DNA of 64,000 bases from Streptomyces sp. NBC_00344 (GTDB taxonomy: Bacteria > Actinomycetota > Actinomycetes > Streptomycetales > Streptomycetaceae): NCBI RefSeq assembly GCF_036088315.1, contig NZ_CP107996.1, forward strand, positions 4,733,501 through 4,797,500, written 5' to 3'. The first letter of the stretch is position 1. Every line of letters begins with the position of its first letter. The position numbers and the translations under genes are program-made. Of this stretch, positions 16,768 to 25,749 are shown one piece after another. The notes below the pieces were generated by a model. It saw only the letters and a list, made by a program, of their open reading frames with translations. It had not been told where the DNA came from and did not search any database.

Positions 16768-17211
16768 ATGAGCGTCACCGAGCTGCCGCAGACCGCCCCG
16801 ACCGCCGCGCTGTACACGGAGATCCAGCAGTACTACGCGCAGCAGATGCATCTGCTCGACGACGGCAGGGTCGAGGAATGGGCCGACACCTTCACCGCGG
16901 ACGGCGTATTCGCCGCCAACGCCCAGCCCGTCCCGGCCGTCGGCCGTGCGGCCATCACCGCGGCGGCGCAGGCCGCGACCGACGCGTACGCCGCGGCCGG
17001 CGTCCAGCGCCGTCACTGGCTGGGCATGGTCTCGGTGGAGGGCGTCACCGACGGAGTCGTCAATGCCCGCTGCTACGCGCTGGTCATCGAGACCCCGCGC
17101 GGCGGCCGCCCCGAGATCAAGGCCAGCACGCTGTGCCAGGACCGCATCGTCCGGGTGGACGGCGCCTGGCAGATCGAGGACCGGCAGATCACCAGGGACG
17201 ACCTGATCTGA
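16768..17211 (+). CDS. SnoaL/NTF2-like protein, probable polyketide tailoring or cyclisation
   Basis: A 147-residue NTF2-fold protein. The opening IQQYYAQQMHLLDDGRVEEWADTFTADGVF is typical of SnoaL-like/SnoaL_4 members, and the end WQIEDRQITRDDL forms the last strand. Family members include polyketide cyclases and hydroxylase-like helpers in anthracycline and pentangular pathways, but also dehydratases, so the reaction is uncertain. It stands alone in the rightward direction, divergent from the ketoreductase, and ends in a hairpin (17230-17263). AGGAGGAGAGG precedes the ATG. Confidence 0.8.
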   Translation: MSVTELPQTAPTAALYTEIQQYYAQQMHLLDDGRVEEWADTFTADGVFAANAQPVPAVGRAAITAAAQAATDAYAAAGVQRRHWLGMVSVEGVTDGVVNARCYALVIETPRGGRPEIKASTLCQDRIVRVDGAWQIEDRQITRDDLI

Positions 17212-17229
17212 CCGTCCCGCACAGAGCCG

Positions 17230-17263
17230 GTGCCCGCACACGATTCCCCCGGTGTGCGGGCAC
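17230..17263 (+). terminator. hairpin terminator after the SnoaL-like gene
   Basis: A perfect 12-bp stem (17230-17241 with 17252-17263) has a 10-nt loop, 18 bp past the stop codon. Confidence 0.75.
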
Positions 17264-17303
17264 TTCCCTGTGCGCCCGCGGGGGTGCGTGGTCGCCGGCG
17301 GGC

Positions 17304-17388
17304 GTGTTCACCGCGACGTGTGTTCACCGGGCCGGTCGCGCGTGCTCACCGGGCCGCCGTGCGTGTTCACCACCGTGCGCGTTCACCG
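17304..17388. repeat. five near-identical GTGTTCACCG repeats
   Basis: The decamer GTGTTCACCG or a one- to two-base variant occurs at 17304, 17320, 17342, 17363 and 17379, so the offsets are 16, 22, 21 and 16 bp. The block lies between the hairpins ending the convergent SnoaL-like and ACP genes and does not look coding. Role unknown; it is far from any start codon. Confidence 0.7.
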
Positions 17389-17442
17389 GGGTGCGCGCGG
17401 CACACACGATGCGCACACCCGCGCGCGGTGGGCCACCGGGCA

Positions 17443-17489
17443 GCACAACGGCCACCGCATCCCCGGGCGGGGACGGGTGGCCGTTGTGC
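17443..17489 (-). terminator. hairpin terminator after the ACP gene
   Basis: A perfect 13-bp stem (17443-17455 with 17477-17489) has a GC-rich loop, 11 bp beyond the leftward stop of the ACP. It closes the minimal PKS operon. Confidence 0.75.
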
Positions 17490-17500
17490 GGGCGGGGAGA

Positions 17501-17758
17501 CTACGCGGCCTTCGCGGTGGACGACAGGCACTCGTTGATGAACTCCAGCAGTATCCGGGGCGTCGAGGCCTCGGCCACCGTGTCGTCCGACAGCTGTATC
17601 GCGTAGTCCCGCTCGATGACCCCGGTCACCTGGAGAATCGCGAGCGAGTCATAGCCCAGGTCGTCGAACGGCACGTCCAGTACGTCGCCGTCGAGGTCGA
17701 TCCCCTCGCCGACACCGGCGCACTCGCGCAGCAGGGTGGTCAGTTCCTTGAGATTCAT
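17501..17758 (-). CDS. type II PKS acyl carrier protein
   Basis: An 85-residue ACP. The phosphopantetheine attachment Ser is in the motif LGYDSLAILQ, near residue 41. It carries the growing polyketide between KS-alpha/CLF and the ketoreductase and cyclases. The start MNLKELTTLL at 17758 is preceded by GCGAGAGGCG, about 7-10 nt upstream; an in-frame longer start has no family similarity. It follows the CLF gene by 55 bp and is the last gene of the operon. The cluster's own Sfp-type transferase at 36198-37034 is a likely activator. Confidence 0.95.
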   Translation of the reverse strand: MNLKELTTLLRECAGVGEGIDLDGDVLDVPFDDLGYDSLAILQVTGVIERDYAIQLSDDTVAEASTPRILLEFINECLSSTAKAA

Positions 17759-17813
17759 GTAATTCGCCTCTCGCAATAAGTCGGAGAACAACGTTGTCCA
17801 CACCAGGTGGAGT

Positions 17814-19061
17814 TCAGTGGGCAGCGGTCACCACAGCCGCCGCGTTGAAGCCGCCGGTTCCGCGCGCCAGCACCAGGGCGGTGCGGACCGGTCCGCGGCG
17901 GGCCGTGGTCACCAGGTCGAGCGTGTCGGGGGCGAACGGGTCGGTGACATTGACGGTCGGCGGGATCACCGCGTCCCTGAGAGAGAGCAGCGCCGCCGCG
18001 AGATCGAGTGAAGCCCCGCCCGCCGAAAGCCGCCCCGTCATCGTCTTCGGAGCCGTGACCGGGACACCCCGGGGGCCGAACAGCGCCGAGAGCGCAGCCT
18101 CCTCCTGGCGGTCGAGATCCGGTACACCGGACGCGTCCGCGAAGACGACATCGACGTCGGATGCGGTGAGTCCGGCCTCGGCGATGGCGAGTTCGGCTGC
18201 CCGGCGCAGGCCCGGCTCACCGCCCCGGCCCGGCGCCGGGTCGAAGGTCGCCGCGTAGCCCGACAACTGGCCGTAGATCCGGGCGCCGCGCTCACGCGCC
18301 GCTTCCGCGTCCTCCAGTACGAGGATCGCGCCGCCCTCTCCCGCGACATAACCGGACGCCGCGGAGTCGAACGGCAGGAACGCGCGGGCCGGGTCGGGGA
18401 CCGTGCTCATCCGGCCGCCGGCGAGCTGCGCGGTCCAGCCCCAGGGGCAGACCGCGCCGTCCACGCCGCCGGTGACGATGAGCTTGCTGCCCTTGCGCAG
18501 CTGGCGGCGTGCCTGGGCCACGGCGTCGATACCGCCGGCCTGCTCGGTGACCAGGACACCGCTCGGGCCACGGAGCCCGTGCCGGATGGAGATCTGGCCG
18601 GTGTTGACTGCGTAGAACCATGCGTAGGACTGGTACGCCGAAACGTGCTGACCGCCCTTGCTCCACAGGGCCTGGAGCTCGCGCTGGCCGAACTCGAAGC
18701 CGCCGGCGGAGGCAGCGGTCACCGCGCCGGCCGAGTACGTCGGCATCTCGGCCGGGTCGGCGCCGGAGTCCTCGAGGGCCTCCTTGGCGGCGGTCAGGGC
18801 GAGCCGGGTCATGTGATCGGTCTGCGGAAGCAGCCGGCTGGGGATGTGCTCCTCGGCGTCGAAGCCGGGCACCTCGCCGGCCAGCGTGGCCGGGTAGCCG
18901 GAGGCGTCGAAGCGGGAGACCGGGCGGATGCCGCTCTCGCCGGCGACGGTCGCCCGCCACCAGGCCTCCGTGCCCAGGCCGTTGGGGGCCGCGACACCGA
19001 TCCCGGTGAACACAGCAGTTCCGGACCTCAGCGCGGGCCGTTCCAGGAGCTCGCTCGTCAT
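17814..19061 (-). CDS. type II PKS chain length factor (KS-beta)
   Basis: A 415-residue ketosynthase-like protein in which the active-site Cys is replaced: the motif reads [13 protein letters not shown], with the Gln typical of chain length factors. Its start ATG overlaps the KS-alpha stop (ATGA), the classic coupling that ensures 1:1 synthesis of the heterodimer. It sets the number of malonyl extensions. I did not attempt to read chain length from the gate residues. Confidence 0.95.
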   Translation of the reverse strand: MTSELLERPALRSGTAVFTGIGVAAPNGLGTEAWWRATVAGESGIRPVSRFDASGYPATLAGEVPGFDAEEHIPSRLLPQTDHMTRLALTAAKEALEDSGADPAEMPTYSAGAVTAASAGGFEFGQRELQALWSKGGQHVSAYQSYAWFYAVNTGQISIRHGLRGPSGVLVTEQAGGIDAVAQARRQLRKGSKLIVTGGVDGAVCPWGWTAQLAGGRMSTVPDPARAFLPFDSAASGYVAGEGGAILVLEDAEAARERGARIYGQLSGYAATFDPAPGRGGEPGLRRAAELAIAEAGLTASDVDVVFADASGVPDLDRQEEAALSALFGPRGVPVTAPKTMTGRLSAGGASLDLAAALLSLRDAVIPPTVNVTDPFAPDTLDLVTTARRGPVRTALVLARGTGGFNAAAVVTAAH

Positions 19062-20329
19062 GCCGTCTTCCTCCGCTCGGGCTTGGTGAGCACGATCGCG
19101 CTCTGGAATCCGCCGAAGCCGCTGCCCACACTCAGGACGGTGCTGATGTCGCGCTTGCGGGCGTGGACCGGCGTGTAGTCGAGATCGCACTTGGGGTCGG
19201 CCTCGTGCAGATTCGCGGTGGGCGGCACCATGCCGTGCTCGATGGCCAGCGCGGACGCGGCGATCTCCAGGGAGCCGATGGCGCCCAGCGAATGCCCGAT
19301 CATCGACTTGATGGACGAGACGGGTGTCGCGTACGCATGCTCACCGAGGCTGCGCTTGAACGCGGCGGTCTCGTGCCGGTCGTTCTGCAGTGTCCCTGAG
19401 CCGTGTGCGTTGATGTAGTCGATGTCCGTGCCGGGGATCCCGGCCTCGGCGAGAGCCGCACCGATGGCCTCGGCCATCTCGGCGCCGTCGGCGCGCAGGC
19501 CCGTCATGTTGTACGCGTTGGAGCGCGAGGCGAACCCGGCGATCTCGGCGTAGATGTGCGCGCCCCTGGCCACCGCCTGCTCGTACTCCTCCAGGACGAA
19601 CACGGCGGAACCCTCACCCAGGACGAACCCGTTACGGGACTTGTCGAAGGGGCGGGAAGCCGTCTCCGGCTCCTCGTTGCGGTTCGACGTGGCCTTGATG
19701 GCGTCGAAGCAGGCCACCGAGATCGGCGAGATCGGCGCCTCGGTCGCCCCGGCGATCATGACGTCGGCGCTGCCCTCGCGGATCAGCTCGACGGCGTGAC
19801 CGACCGAGTCGAGACCCGATGTGCAGCCGGTGGAGACCACAGCGGTCGGGCCCTGCGCGCCGAACTCCCAGGCCACCTCGGCCGCGAAGGAACTGGGCAC
19901 GAAGTAGTCGTAGAGGTGCGGGACGGCACGCTCGTGGTCGACGAGCCACTCGGCGCCGTTGTTGCTGACCGCCGCGTACTCGTAGTCGAGGCCCGTGGTG
20001 GCCCCGACCGCGCTGCCGATGGTGACACCGGTACGGAACGGGTCGAGGCCCGCCATGTCCAGACCGCTGTCGGAGACCGCCTCACGGGCCCCCACCAGAG
20101 CGAACTGCGCTGCTCTGTCCAGTCGTTCGGACTGCTCCTCGGTCAGCCCGGACGCCACCGGGTCGAAGTCGACCTCGGCCGCGATCCGCGAGCGGAACGC
20201 CGACGCGTCGAAGAGCGAGACGGCCCTGGTCGCGGTGCGTCCCGCGGTGAGCAGGGCCCAGTACTCCTTGGTGCCGACGCCACCGGGGGCGACCACACCG
20301 ATTCCGGTCATGACTACGCGTCGGCTCAC
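19058..20329 (-). CDS. type II PKS ketosynthase KS-alpha
   Basis: A 423-residue beta-ketoacyl synthase. The nucleophile Cys is in [14 protein letters not shown], and the two catalytic His residues are in [11 protein letters not shown] and [12 protein letters not shown]. With the chain length factor it builds the poly-beta-ketone on the ACP from malonyl units. The start is GTG at 20329 ([13 protein letters not shown]), with GAGGGGG upstream. It follows the type II thioesterase by 60 bp in the same operon; no acyltransferase is present, as is usual for these systems. Confidence 0.96.
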   Translation of the reverse strand: MSRRVVMTGIGVVAPGGVGTKEYWALLTAGRTATRAVSLFDASAFRSRIAAEVDFDPVASGLTEEQSERLDRAAQFALVGAREAVSDSGLDMAGLDPFRTGVTIGSAVGATTGLDYEYAAVSNNGAEWLVDHERAVPHLYDYFVPSSFAAEVAWEFGAQGPTAVVSTGCTSGLDSVGHAVELIREGSADVMIAGATEAPISPISVACFDAIKATSNRNEEPETASRPFDKSRNGFVLGEGSAVFVLEEYEQAVARGAHIYAEIAGFASRSNAYNMTGLRADGAEMAEAIGAALAEAGIPGTDIDYINAHGSGTLQNDRHETAAFKRSLGEHAYATPVSSIKSMIGHSLGAIGSLEIAASALAIEHGMVPPTANLHEADPKCDLDYTPVHARKRDISTVLSVGSGFGGFQSAIVLTKPERRKTA

Positions 20330-20389
20330 CTGGCCCCCTCGATGCGAAGGCCATGGGGGTTCGCCCCGGGAGAATGCAGCACGGCTGCG

Positions 20390-21235
20390 TCACCTCTCTG
20401 ATAGGTCCGCTGTTGGCAGGAGTCTTGTCCCGTCCTCTTGACGCACGCTCGACTCGTCCCGGTACTCCGGCTGGAACGCCTCCCGCAGTTCGAGCGCCAC
20501 CTCGCGCAGCAGCTCGGGCACGATGAGTTCCCGTACGAAGTAGTGGCCGCCGGGCAGCGTCTGCAGACGGAAGCGGGAGACCGAGTAGTCGGCCCATTCC
20601 GCCATGTCGGTCAGCGGCGCGATGGGGTCGTCCCGGCCGGCGAGCGCCAGCAGCGGGGTGCCCACCGCCATGTCGGCGTTGACCCGGCAGAGCGCCTCAC
20701 CGAGCCGCAGATCGTCCCGGAGCGCCGGGATCACGTGCCGCCGCCACAGCGAGCTGTCCCGTCCGGCGGCCTCGGCCGGCGCCGCGTCCAGCTCCACCAG
20801 CAGGTCCAGGAGCTCGGAGTCGGGCAGGCCGGCGCCGCGCAGCAGCGGGTTGCGGAGATGCGGGGGCGGCACCGCGCCGATCACCAGGCGGGCCGGCGGC
20901 AGCAGCCCGTCGTCCTCGATGGTCCGGGTCAGCGCGTGGGCGACCAGACCGCCGAGGCTGTGCCCGTACAGCAGGTACGGACGGTCGAGCAGCGGGGTGA
21001 TCAGTTCCCGCAGCTCGTTCATGAGCTCGCTGACATCGGTGATTCTGTCTTCCTTGGCCCGCGGCCCGCGGCCCGGCAGCAGTACGGGTACCACCTCGGC
21101 CGCGTCGCCGAGCACCTTCTGCCAGCGCGCGAAGGCCGAGATCCCGGCACCCGCGTGATGGAAGCAGAACAGCCAGGGCGCCACGGTGTCCTTGCCCGTC
21201 CCGCCGTCCGTGTCCGTCGCGCCGGGATCTCTCAT
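20390..21235 (-). CDS. type II thioesterase (alpha/beta hydrolase)
   Basis: A 281-residue editing thioesterase of the GrsT/RifR family. The opening WLFCFHHAGAGISAF is near residue 20, the nucleophile Ser in LLYGHSLGGLVAHA near 105, and the catalytic His in GGHYFVRE near 250. It hydrolyses misprimed acyl groups from carrier proteins or releases intermediates. It is rare in pure type II PKS clusters and more usual where an NRPS carrier protein is present, consistent with the adenylation gene at the left edge. The ATG at 21235 overlaps the cyclase stop. Confidence 0.9.
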   Translation of the reverse strand: MRDPGATDTDGGTGKDTVAPWLFCFHHAGAGISAFARWQKVLGDAAEVVPVLLPGRGPRAKEDRITDVSELMNELRELITPLLDRPYLLYGHSLGGLVAHALTRTIEDDGLLPPARLVIGAVPPPHLRNPLLRGAGLPDSELLDLLVELDAAPAEAAGRDSSLWRRHVIPALRDDLRLGEALCRVNADMAVGTPLLALAGRDDPIAPLTDMAEWADYSVSRFRLQTLPGGHYFVRELIVPELLREVALELREAFQPEYRDESSVRQEDGTRLLPTADLSER

Positions 21236-22002
21236 TCGTCGATCAGGGCGACGGCCCGGGTCCAGCCCGCCCCCGCACCGGCGATCTTCACGGGGAAGCA
21301 GGACACCCGGAACCCGTGCGTGGGAAGGGTGTCCAACTGCGTGAGCCGTTCGACCTGGCAGTACTCGCGCCGGCGGCCCGCGAAGTGCGAGGGCCACAGC
21401 ACCGACTTGTCGCCGGTCTCCTGGAAGGTTCTGATCATGTGCCCGAAGGGAGCGTCCAGACTCCAGGCGTCGGTGCCGATGACCCGTACGCCGAGGTCGA
21501 GCAGATAGTCGGTGGCCGCGCCGTCCAGGCCCGCGAAGTCGGTGAAGTACCGGGGCGTGCCCGCGTGTTCCGATGCTCCGGTGTGCAGCATCACGATGTC
21601 GAGCGGCTGCGGCGTGTACCCGATCGCGGCGATCTGCTTCTCGATGCGCTGCACACCGATGGTGCCGATGCCGACATCGCTGACATCCAGGACGACGGCC
21701 GGACGCAGGAACCAGTCGAGCGGCATTTCGTCGATGTGCCGAGGCCTGCCGTACTCGCCCACCGAGCCGTAGTGCGACGGCGCGTCCACATGGGTGCCCG
21801 TGTGGCTGGTGAGGGTGAGAGTGTCCAGGGACAGCAGCTCACCGCCGGGCAGGTCGGCCGGATCGAAGTCGAGGCCGAAGTGTTTCTTCATCTCCGCCGC
21901 CATGTGCGTGGCGCCCTCGGCGGGCGTCATGATCTCGTGAACGATCGGATCCGGCTCCCAGCCGGCCGCATCCACGGGCGACGACAGATCGATGACTCGC
22001 AA
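21232..22002 (-). CDS. cyclase-family protein (metal-dependent, kynurenine formamidase-like fold)
   Basis: A 256-residue protein with the metal-binding signature SHTGTHVDAPSHY (HxGTHxDxPxH) near residue 66 and a second conserved stretch VIGTDAWSLDAPFGHM near 176. Members in aromatic polyketide clusters are annotated as putative cyclases; relatives hydrolyse formamides or lactones, so ring closure is an inference. It is the first gene of the leftward cyclase-TE-KS-CLF-ACP operon. The start appears to be TTG at 22002, with GGGGG about 8 nt upstream. Confidence 0.82.
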   Translation of the reverse strand: MRVIDLSSPVDAAGWEPDPIVHEIMTPAEGATHMAAEMKKHFGLDFDPADLPGGELLSLDTLTLTSHTGTHVDAPSHYGSVGEYGRPRHIDEMPLDWFLRPAVVLDVSDVGIGTIGVQRIEKQIAAIGYTPQPLDIVMLHTGASEHAGTPRYFTDFAGLDGAATDYLLDLGVRVIGTDAWSLDAPFGHMIRTFQETGDKSVLWPSHFAGRRREYCQVERLTQLDTLPTHGFRVSCFPVKIAGAGAGWTRAVALIDE

Positions 22003-22037
22003 GGTAACCCCCAGTGTCGTTGGCGAAGATGGGGGGC

Positions 22038-22069
22038 ACTGTGCGTCCCCGGGCTGGAGGCCGGATCGA
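22038..22069 (-). promoter_or_regulatory. candidate SARP-bound promoter of the minimal PKS operon
   Basis: On the minus strand TCGATCC (22069-22063) and TCCAGCC (22058-22052) are offset by 11 bp. An 8-bp gap and CACAGT (22043-22038) follow as the -10. The predicted transcript start is about 30 bp upstream of the cyclase start. It is a weaker heptad match than the other sites, but the spacing is exact. Confidence 0.5.
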
Positions 22070-22083
22070 GCCGCGCACGCGTC

Positions 22084-22113
22084 GGACCCCGCCCTGTGGG
22101 GAGAGCGGGGTCC
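22084..22113 (-). terminator. hairpin terminator after the SARP gene
   Basis: A perfect 9-bp stem (22084-22092 with 22105-22113) lies 42 bp past the SARP stop. It insulates the SARP gene from the cyclase operon promoter. Confidence 0.6.
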
Positions 22114-22154
22114 GGACGGGTCGGTGCCCGGGCAGTCCGTGCTGCCCGCGCCGC

Positions 22155-22973
22155 TCAGGCGGCGAAGAGGTCGAGCACCGGGCGGCGTCCGGCCAGATGC
22201 GAGTCCAGCGCCGGGTCACCGGACAGGACCGCGTGGTGGAGCTGCTGCAGCCGGGTCGACGGGTCGAGCCCCAGCTCGTCGGCAAGTCCGCGCCGCAGGT
22301 TCTGGTACACATCCAGCGCCTGCCACTGCCGGCCTGACCGGTACAGGGCCACCATGCACTGGGCGTGCAGCCCTTCATGCAGGGTGTGACGGGCCGTCAG
22401 CGATGTGAGTTCGGCGAGCAGATTCATGTGGCGGCCGAGGCGCAGATCGGAGTCGATCCGCTGTTCGAGGACGCCGAGCCTGCTCTCCTCCAGGCGGACG
22501 AGCTCGATCTCGAGCAGCGGGCCGAGCCGCACGTCCACCAACGCGGGACCGCGCCACATGCCGAGCGCCTCGCGGTACAGCGCGGCCGCCGTCTCGTCGT
22601 CGCCGCGCTCTGCCGCACCCCGCCCGGTGGCCACCAGGCGGTCGTACTCGTGCACGTCCACCGCACCGGGCGTGACTTCGAGGAGGTAGCCGCCGTGCCG
22701 GGTGGCGAGCACCTCACGAGCGGTGTAGGTGCTGTCCGGGCCGAGCGCACCGGCGATCAGCCTGCGCAGCTGCAGAATGTAGGTCTGCAGCGTGGTGAGA
22801 GCGCTGCGCGGCATGTCCGCGCCCCAGATCTCCTCCATCAGCGTCGGCACGGGCATGACCTGATTCGCGTAGACCGACAGAAGCGCCAGTATCTGCCGGG
22901 GCTTGCCGGCGCTAGGGACGACCGATGTGCCGCCCGACTCGGCCACGAGCGGGCCGAGAACCTTGATCTCCAT
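22155..22973 (-). CDS. SARP-family pathway-specific activator
   Basis: A 272-residue Streptomyces antibiotic regulatory protein. The N-terminal OmpR-like winged helix covers residues ~1-95 (MEIKVLGPLVAESGG, KPRQILALLSVYANQVMPV, LQTYILQLRRLI). The bacterial transcriptional activation domain covers ~100-250 (HEYDRLVATGRGAAERGD, LHEGLHAQCMVALYRSGRQ, LADELGLDPSTRLQQLH). It is the same size class as ActII-ORF4 and DnrI, with no ATPase or TPR extension. It would bind 11-bp-spaced heptads and recruit RNA polymerase; seven such sites are in this window. The ATG at 22973 has GGAGG upstream. Confidence 0.95.
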   Translation of the reverse strand: MEIKVLGPLVAESGGTSVVPSAGKPRQILALLSVYANQVMPVPTLMEEIWGADMPRSALTTLQTYILQLRRLIAGALGPDSTYTAREVLATRHGGYLLEVTPGAVDVHEYDRLVATGRGAAERGDDETAAALYREALGMWRGPALVDVRLGPLLEIELVRLEESRLGVLEQRIDSDLRLGRHMNLLAELTSLTARHTLHEGLHAQCMVALYRSGRQWQALDVYQNLRRGLADELGLDPSTRLQQLHHAVLSGDPALDSHLAGRRPVLDLFAA

Positions 22974-23193
22974 GGGATTCCTCCGGTGTCGGACCTGCCG
23001 GATGACCCCGATGGTTTCGGACCCGGCTCCAAGCACCCTCAAAAGCTGTCATCCGGCCGGTGTTTACGGCAGTGCCGCGCTCCTGAACCCGGCATGTGAC
23101 TGTCCCGGCGGCGGGTGTGAAAGTTTCATGTGCATCCCGTGAGCGTGGCACTGGGGGCGGAGCGGGCCCGGCGGCAGAGTTCTCCACGTCGGA

Positions 23194-23225
23194 CCGAGCG
23201 AAAGTCGAGTCCGGCGGATCAGACC
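23194..23225 (+). promoter_or_regulatory. candidate SARP-bound promoter of the RiPP cassette
   Basis: CCGAGCG (23194-23200) and TCGAGTC (23205-23211) are offset by 11 bp. An 8-bp gap and CAGACC (23220-23225) follow as a poor -10. It faces the small peptide gene at 23256. On the other strand the same bases read TCGACTT and TCGGTCC, also 11 bp apart, so autoregulation of the divergent SARP gene is possible. The rest of 22974-23255 shows no gene. Confidence 0.45.
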
Positions 23226-23255
23226 CAGCAGACCACTGATCTAGGGATGGCCACC

Positions 23256-23420
23256 ATGTATGCGAACACCTCTCTCACCGCCGCGGTCCATGACGACCTG
23301 GTCATCGAGGAGTTCGGGCGGTACGCAGCATTCAGCCAGGTACCGCAGCCCTGCATCGGCTCCGGAGTTGCCCAGATACCCGTCTCCGGCACCACCGAGA
23401 ACGCCCGGCGCAGCGCCTGA
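23256..23420 (+). CDS. candidate RiPP precursor peptide
   Basis: A 54-residue peptide immediately before the YcaO gene, overlapping it by one base (TGATG). The acidic N-terminal part, with DDLVIEEFGRYA near residues 13-24, looks like a leader. The C-terminal half, from about residue 26, reads FSQVPQPCIGSGVAQIPVSG and then TTENARRSA; it holds one Cys and several Ser/Thr, the residues a cyclodehydratase acts on. I prefer the ATG at 23256, since AGGG lies 9 nt upstream; the ATG at 23247 abuts AGGG and would add three residues. I do not recognise the core. Cleavage and modification sites are inferred only from context. Confidence 0.7.
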   Translation: MYANTSLTAAVHDDLVIEEFGRYAAFSQVPQPCIGSGVAQIPVSGTTENARRSA

Positions 23421-25699
23421 TGGGAGCTGTCCGGACCGCAGCCCCGCTCCTGGGGTTCAAGCCGCATCTGCGGGTCGAACAGGTACCCGGCGAAGCGGTG
23501 TACCTGATCTCCGAGCAGCGAGTGACCGCTCTGCACGGCGAGCAGGTCGCAAGGATCGCCCCCCTTCTTGACGGCACCCGCCACCTTGAGCGCATCGCCC
23601 AGGACGCCGCGGACACCCTCCCGGCCGGACAGGCGGCACGGCTGGTGTCCCGGCTGACCGGCGCGGGACTGCTCTGCGGCCGTGAGCAGCTGGTGACGCC
23701 GGAGGAAGCCGCCGAGCAGGCTTACTGGGAAGCGGCAGGACTGGACGGACACCGGGCGGCAGACGCCCTGAACCACGGTGCGGTACGCGCCCTCTCCGTC
23801 GGCAGCACGTCCGCGGACGCACTGTCCGCCTGCCTGAAGGCCACCGGTCTCGCGACCACCGCGGATGACGCCGAGCTCACGGTCGTTCTCTGTGACGACT
23901 ACCTGGAACCCGCGCTCGCCGTCGTCGACGCCGAGCTGCGCGCGGCCGGCCGGCGCTGGCTGCCGGTGAAGACCGAGGGCACCGAACTGTGGATCGGACC
24001 CTTCTTCGGAGACCACGACGGGCCCTGCTGGTCCTGCCTGGCCGAACGGCTGTGGCGGTCCCGCCCGGTGGAGGCCCATGTGCAGCGCATGCTGGGCCGG
24101 TCCGGCCCGGTGCCCCGGCCGTCCTGCACGCTGCCCGCCGCCCGGCTGGCCGCGCTCCAGCTGGCCGGTCTTGAGGCCGCCAAGTGGCTCTCCGGCTACC
24201 GGCATCCCAGCCAGCAGTCCCTGCGTACGCTCGACGGGCTCACCCTCGCCGGCGAACTCCACCCCGTCGTACGCCGCCCGCAGTGCCCGACCTGCGGTGA
24301 ACCCGGCATGACGGCCGCCCAGGTGAAGGCACCCGTGGTGCTGCGCTCCCGCATCAAGCGCGACACCGGTGGCGGCGGCCACCGGAGCCTCGCGCCACAG
24401 CAACTCCTGGACCGCTACGGCCATCTGGTCGACCCGCTCACCGGTCTTGTGCGCGGCATCACCCGCAACGCCTGCGGGCCGGAGTTCTTCAACTCCTTCT
24501 CCGCCGGGCTCAATCCGGCTGCGGGTACACAGGGCATCGGTGGTATCCGGGGTGGCCTCCGGGCGTCCTGCGGAGGCAAGGGAGTCACGGAACTCCATGC
24601 CAGGGTCAGTGCCCTGGCCGAGGCACTGGAGCGTCACTCGGGTCACTACGAGGGCGGGGAGGCCACGGTCCGCGGCACCTACCGCGAGCTGGCCGCCGAG
24701 GCCATCCATCCCAATGAGGTCCAGCTCTACGACGAGCGGCAGTTCACCGACCGGCACACCTGGAACTTCGTCCATGCGCCCTTCCAGCACGTAGCCGATC
24801 CTTTCGACGAGGAGCTGCCGACCGACTGGACCCCGCTGTGGTCGGTGACACGGCAGGAGCGCAGGCTGCTGCCCACCGCGCTTCTCTACTACGGTGTGCC
24901 GCAGCCGGCCGGCGCCTTCTCCTGTCTCGCCACGTCCAATGGCACCGCGGCGGGCGGCACCCTGGAGGACGCGGTACTGCAGGGCTTCCTGGAACTGGTC
25001 GAGCGCGACGGCCTCGCCCTGTGGTGGTACAACCGCACCCGGCAGCCCGCGGTGGACCTGGACGCGTTCGACGACCCATGGATCACCGAACTCCAGCGCG
25101 TGCACGCCTCGCTGGACCGCACGGTCTGGGTCCTCGATCTCACCACTGACCTCGGCATCCCGGTGATGGCCGCCCTTTCCAGGCGTACCGACACGGAAAC
25201 CGGGCAGCCGCAGGGCATCATGTTCGGCTTCGGCGCGCACTTCGACCCGGCGATCGCCCTGCGCCGCGCGCTGACCGAGCTCAACCAGATGATGCCGCAC
25301 GTGGTCGCCCCGGACGGGAGCGTGCCGCGCGAGGTGGCCGACGACCCCGACGTGCACGCATGGCTGTCCACCGCGACGGTCGAATCCCACCCCTACCTGC
25401 TGCCGGCCGACTGCGGGCCGACCGGCCCCGGCACGCACCCCTACACTCCGCACGAAGACCTGTACGAGGACATCGAGACGGCCGTGGAACTGCTGCGGAG
25501 CAAGGGGATGGAAATGCTCGTCCTCGACCAGACACGCCCGGACGTCGGCCTGCCGGTCGTCAAGGTGGTGGTGCCGGGACTCAGACCGCACTGGGCCCGC
25601 TACGGCCCGGGACGGCTCTTCGACGTACCGGTGGCGCTCGGCAGACTGGCCGCACCGACCGGCTACGAGGACCTCAACCGCGTACCGCTCTTCCTCTGA
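23420..25699 (+). CDS. fused E1-like/YcaO azoline cyclodehydratase (TOMM type)
   Basis: A 759-residue fusion. The N-terminal part (1-350) is the E1-like C-protein with a peptide-binding winged-helix start (LGFKPHLRVEQVPGEAVYLI). Its zinc-binding Cys pairs are CWSC (203/206) and CPTC (289/292). The C-terminal part (about 370-759) is the YcaO domain, with ATP-site motifs EALERHSGHYEG and TELNQMM. Such fusions, as in goadsporin-type pathways, convert Cys/Ser/Thr of a leader-bound precursor to thiazolines or oxazolines with ATP. The end RVPLFL lacks the PxPxP tail seen in many azoline-forming YcaOs. The gene is coupled to the precursor upstream. Confidence 0.88.
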   Translation: MGAVRTAAPLLGFKPHLRVEQVPGEAVYLISEQRVTALHGEQVARIAPLLDGTRHLERIAQDAADTLPAGQAARLVSRLTGAGLLCGREQLVTPEEAAEQAYWEAAGLDGHRAADALNHGAVRALSVGSTSADALSACLKATGLATTADDAELTVVLCDDYLEPALAVVDAELRAAGRRWLPVKTEGTELWIGPFFGDHDGPCWSCLAERLWRSRPVEAHVQRMLGRSGPVPRPSCTLPAARLAALQLAGLEAAKWLSGYRHPSQQSLRTLDGLTLAGELHPVVRRPQCPTCGEPGMTAAQVKAPVVLRSRIKRDTGGGGHRSLAPQQLLDRYGHLVDPLTGLVRGITRNACGPEFFNSFSAGLNPAAGTQGIGGIRGGLRASCGGKGVTELHARVSALAEALERHSGHYEGGEATVRGTYRELAAEAIHPNEVQLYDERQFTDRHTWNFVHAPFQHVADPFDEELPTDWTPLWSVTRQERRLLPTALLYYGVPQPAGAFSCLATSNGTAAGGTLEDAVLQGFLELVERDGLALWWYNRTRQPAVDLDAFDDPWITELQRVHASLDRTVWVLDLTTDLGIPVMAALSRRTDTETGQPQGIMFGFGAHFDPAIALRRALTELNQMMPHVVAPDGSVPREVADDPDVHAWLSTATVESHPYLLPADCGPTGPGTHPYTPHEDLYEDIETAVELLRSKGMEMLVLDQTRPDVGLPVVKVVVPGLRPHWARYGPGRLFDVPVALGRLAAPTGYEDLNRVPLFL

Positions 25700-25749
25700 A
25701 CCGCAACCCCGACGCGAACACCAGCCCCGCCGGTGGAAGGACCTCACTC

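Noticed and set aside
17304..17388. Repeat block considered as a CRISPR array
   Set aside because: Repeats are only ~10 bp with irregular 6-12 bp spacers and there are no cas genes.
17304..17388. Repeat block considered as a SARP operator
   Set aside because: The motif (GTGTTCACCG) does not match the heptads found before the operons, the offsets are not 11 bp, and no start codon lies downstream in either direction.
9448..22002. Naming the product as a known anthracycline, angucycline or pentangular polyphenol
   Set aside because: The enzyme set is compatible with several classes and I recognise no diagnostic gene set; a name would be a guess.
23130..23255. An in-frame N-terminal extension of the small precursor peptide back to 23130
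   Set aside because: The extension is basic and low-complexity, lies across the candidate SARP promoter, and the ATG at 23256 has a well-spaced AGGG.
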